From Streptomyces sp. NRRL B-1347 (GTDB taxonomy: Bacteria > Actinomycetota > Actinomycetes > Streptomycetales > Streptomycetaceae): a stretch of DNA of 64,000 nucleotides. Below the pieces are notes generated by a model, which did not search any database, was not told the origin of the DNA, and worked only from the letters and a program-made list of their open reading frames with translations. Shown in pieces: positions 62,986 through 64,000 of this stretch. The position numbers and the translations under genes were made by a program. The DNA lies in the NCBI RefSeq assembly GCF_000720325.1, contig NZ_JOJM01000014.1, positions 74,005 through 138,004 of the forward strand, written 5' to 3'. Each line of letters starts with the position of its first letter. Position 1 is the stretch's first letter.

Positions 62986-63022
62986 GGCACCACTATGGCA
63001 CCACAATGGCGCCATGGCAAGT
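62984..63022. repeat. ATGGCRCCA repeat cluster at the ribbon-helix-helix gene start
   Basis: ATGGCACCA at 62984 and 62995, ATGGCGCCA at 63006 and a partial ATGGCAAGT at 63014. Period 11, 11 and 8 bp. TGGCGCCA is a perfect palindrome. The first copy overlaps the start codon. Confidence 0.65.
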
Positions 63023-63158
63023 TCTTAACGCACCGCCCCGCCACCAATTCCCCCGCCTTCAGCAGGTAGAGCCCTACGCGCCGCCGCCGCTGGCACCCCC
63101 TGCACCGTCCCGGCGAAGACCCCACCCCACCCCCGGGTACCGCACCACCCCCCACCAC

Positions 63159-63179
63159 ATGGCGCCACGCATGGCACCA
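63159..63179. repeat. Second ATGGCRCCA pair
   Basis: ATGGCGCCA at 63159 and ATGGCACCA at 63171 (12-bp spacing), about 175 bp upstream of the ribbon-helix-helix gene. They match the cluster over its start codon. Confidence 0.6.
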
Positions 63180-63233
63180 CCACGCTTCATCCCACCCACA
63201 CGGCGTAATCGAGCCGACACGCCGCGATCAAGG

Positions 63234-63289
63234 TTGAAAGTTGAACCGCTCAGCGCTACAGTTGATTTTGTTGAAAGTTGAACCGCTCA
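63234..63289. repeat. 19-bp direct repeat upstream of the YceI gene
   Basis: Two exact copies of TTGAAAGTTGAACCGCTCA at 63234-63252 and 63271-63289, 37 bp apart, with a further GTTGAT between them. Probable regulator-binding sites overlapping the promoter of the gene at 63338. Confidence 0.65.
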
Positions 63290-63337
63290 TGGTCGCGTCT
63301 CCCCCCGTAGCGCGGCCCGCCCCCCAAGGAGCACGTC

Positions 63338-63946
63338 ATGGGATTCTTCGGCCGCAAGAACGACACCGCCGCCACCGCCACGCCCGCCGCCGTCAGCCCC
63401 GAGCTCGCCGCCCTGACCGGTGACTACACGCTGGACCCCACGCACACCAGCATCGGCTTCGTCGCCCGGCACGCCATGGTCACGAACGTCAAGGGCTCGT
63501 TCCTCGACTTCAGCGGCTCGCTGCACCTCGACGGCGCCGACCCGGCCGCGTCGACGGCCTCCATCGACGTGACGATGGACAGCATCGACACGGGCAACGC
63601 GGACCGCGACGGTCACCTCAAGACCGCGGACTTCTTCAAGACGGAGGAGTTCCCGAAGATGACCTTCCGCTCCACCAAGGCCGAGGCGCTCGGCGGCGAC
63701 GACTACCGCGTCACCGGTGACCTGACCATCCTCGGCACCACCAGGCCGCTCACCATCGACCTGGAGTTCAACGGCGCGGCCACGGACCCCTTCGGCAACG
63801 AGCGCGTCGGCTTCGAGGGCAAGGCGGAGCTGCTGCGCTCGGAGTGGGGCCTGACGTGGAACGCGGCGCTCGAGACGGGTGGGGTGCTCGTCTCCGACAA
63901 GATCAAGCTGACGTTCGACATCTCGGCGATCAAGAACGCCGCGTAA
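63338..63946 (+). CDS. YceI-family polyisoprenoid-binding-like protein
   Basis: 202 residues; ATG with AAGGAG 8 bp upstream. The YceI lipocalin-like fold shows YTLDPTHTSIGFVARHAMVTNVKGSF, ADRDGHLKTADFFKTEEFPKMTF, and VTGDLTILGTTRPLTIDLEF. No signal peptide, so it is cytoplasmic, unlike the periplasmic E. coli protein. Family members bind isoprenoid or amphiphilic ligands and often respond to stress or MarR-type regulators. The 19-bp direct repeats upstream suggest tight regulation. Confidence 0.92.
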   Translation: MGFFGRKNDTAATATPAAVSPELAALTGDYTLDPTHTSIGFVARHAMVTNVKGSFLDFSGSLHLDGADPAASTASIDVTMDSIDTGNADRDGHLKTADFFKTEEFPKMTFRSTKAEALGGDDYRVTGDLTILGTTRPLTIDLEFNGAATDPFGNERVGFEGKAELLRSEWGLTWNAALETGGVLVSDKIKLTFDISAIKNAA

Positions 63947-64000
63947 CCGCCCACGGGCCCTCCGGAGCCGGGGCTGCACCCTGCTTTCCCCCCACCCACC

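Larger units (their letters stand above)
62986..63337. promoter_or_regulatory. 352-bp divergent region between the ribbon-helix-helix gene and yceI-like gene
   Basis: Contains two groups of ATGGCRCCA repeats, a very C-rich central stretch, and a 19-bp direct repeat before the YceI gene. No ORF. Both promoters must lie here. Confidence 0.45.

Overview
The window is a stretch of core chromosome from a Streptomyces species. The evidence is very high G+C with G/C-ending codons, two conservon operons (histidine-kinase-like sensor, roadblock protein, DUF742 protein, small GTPase), an NsdA-type regulator, a HupS-type HU with a Lys/Ala tail, an IclR-type NdgR next to leuCD, an AccB/AccE acyl-CoA carboxylase pair, and a Glu/Gln tRNA cluster near gltX. 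From memory, the gene order closely follows S. coelicolor from nsdA (about SCO5582) down to accB (about SCO5535). This was not checked by alignment.

Layout. 1-8.9 kb: nsdA, a primase/polymerase-like gene that has lost its acidic motif, ftsY, an NCS1 permease, a luciferase-like oxidoreductase and the glucose permease glcP. 8.9-16.1 kb: smc, a small coiled-coil gene, acyP, a secreted CAP-domain protein, and a flavodoxin-like reductase divergent from an HxlR redox regulator. 16.1-25.4 kb: a long minus-strand housekeeping run (fakA-like, recG, rsmD, coaD, DivIVA-like, DUF177, rpmF, rnc, mutM) with tight or overlapping junctions, diverging from rpmB. 26-30.5 kb: an AfsR-like BTAD regulator and an FAD monooxygenase lying between rpmB and thiD. 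30.5-38.7 kb: thiL-thiD, a stand-alone Lrp ligand domain, a DUF3515 lipoprotein, plsC-gpsA-ddl, cofC and hupS. 39-43.4 kb: leuC-leuD divergent from ndgR, then a DUF4188 gene divergent from a MerR regulator. 43.6-47.6 kb: five tRNA genes (3 Glu-CTC, 2 Gln-CTG), a HAD hydrolase, gltX, an FAH-family gene and a small unknown gene. 48.2-59.2 kb: two complete tandem conservons. 59.3-64 kb: accB-accE, a ribbon-helix-helix/DUF4097 pair and a YceI gene.

Functionally the window combines chromosome maintenance (smc, hupS, recG, mutM), membrane targeting and lipids (ftsY, plsC, gpsA, fakA-like, accB/accE), wall synthesis (ddl), translation (rpmB, rpmF, rnc, rsmD, gltX, tRNAs), cofactors (coaD, thiD, thiL, cofC), leucine synthesis, and regulators of development and antibiotics (nsdA, rnc/absB-type, ndgR, conservons). 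The most interesting signals are these: the tandem conservons share near-identical B and D modules but have divergent sensors and tails; a small undescribed gene lies beside conservon 1; the tRNA cluster holds only species that a non-discriminating GltX would charge; short ATGGCRCCA repeats lie over and upstream of the start of a ribbon-helix-helix gene; and several promoters carry clean operator-like dyads. No integrase, transposase, CRISPR array or rRNA gene was found.
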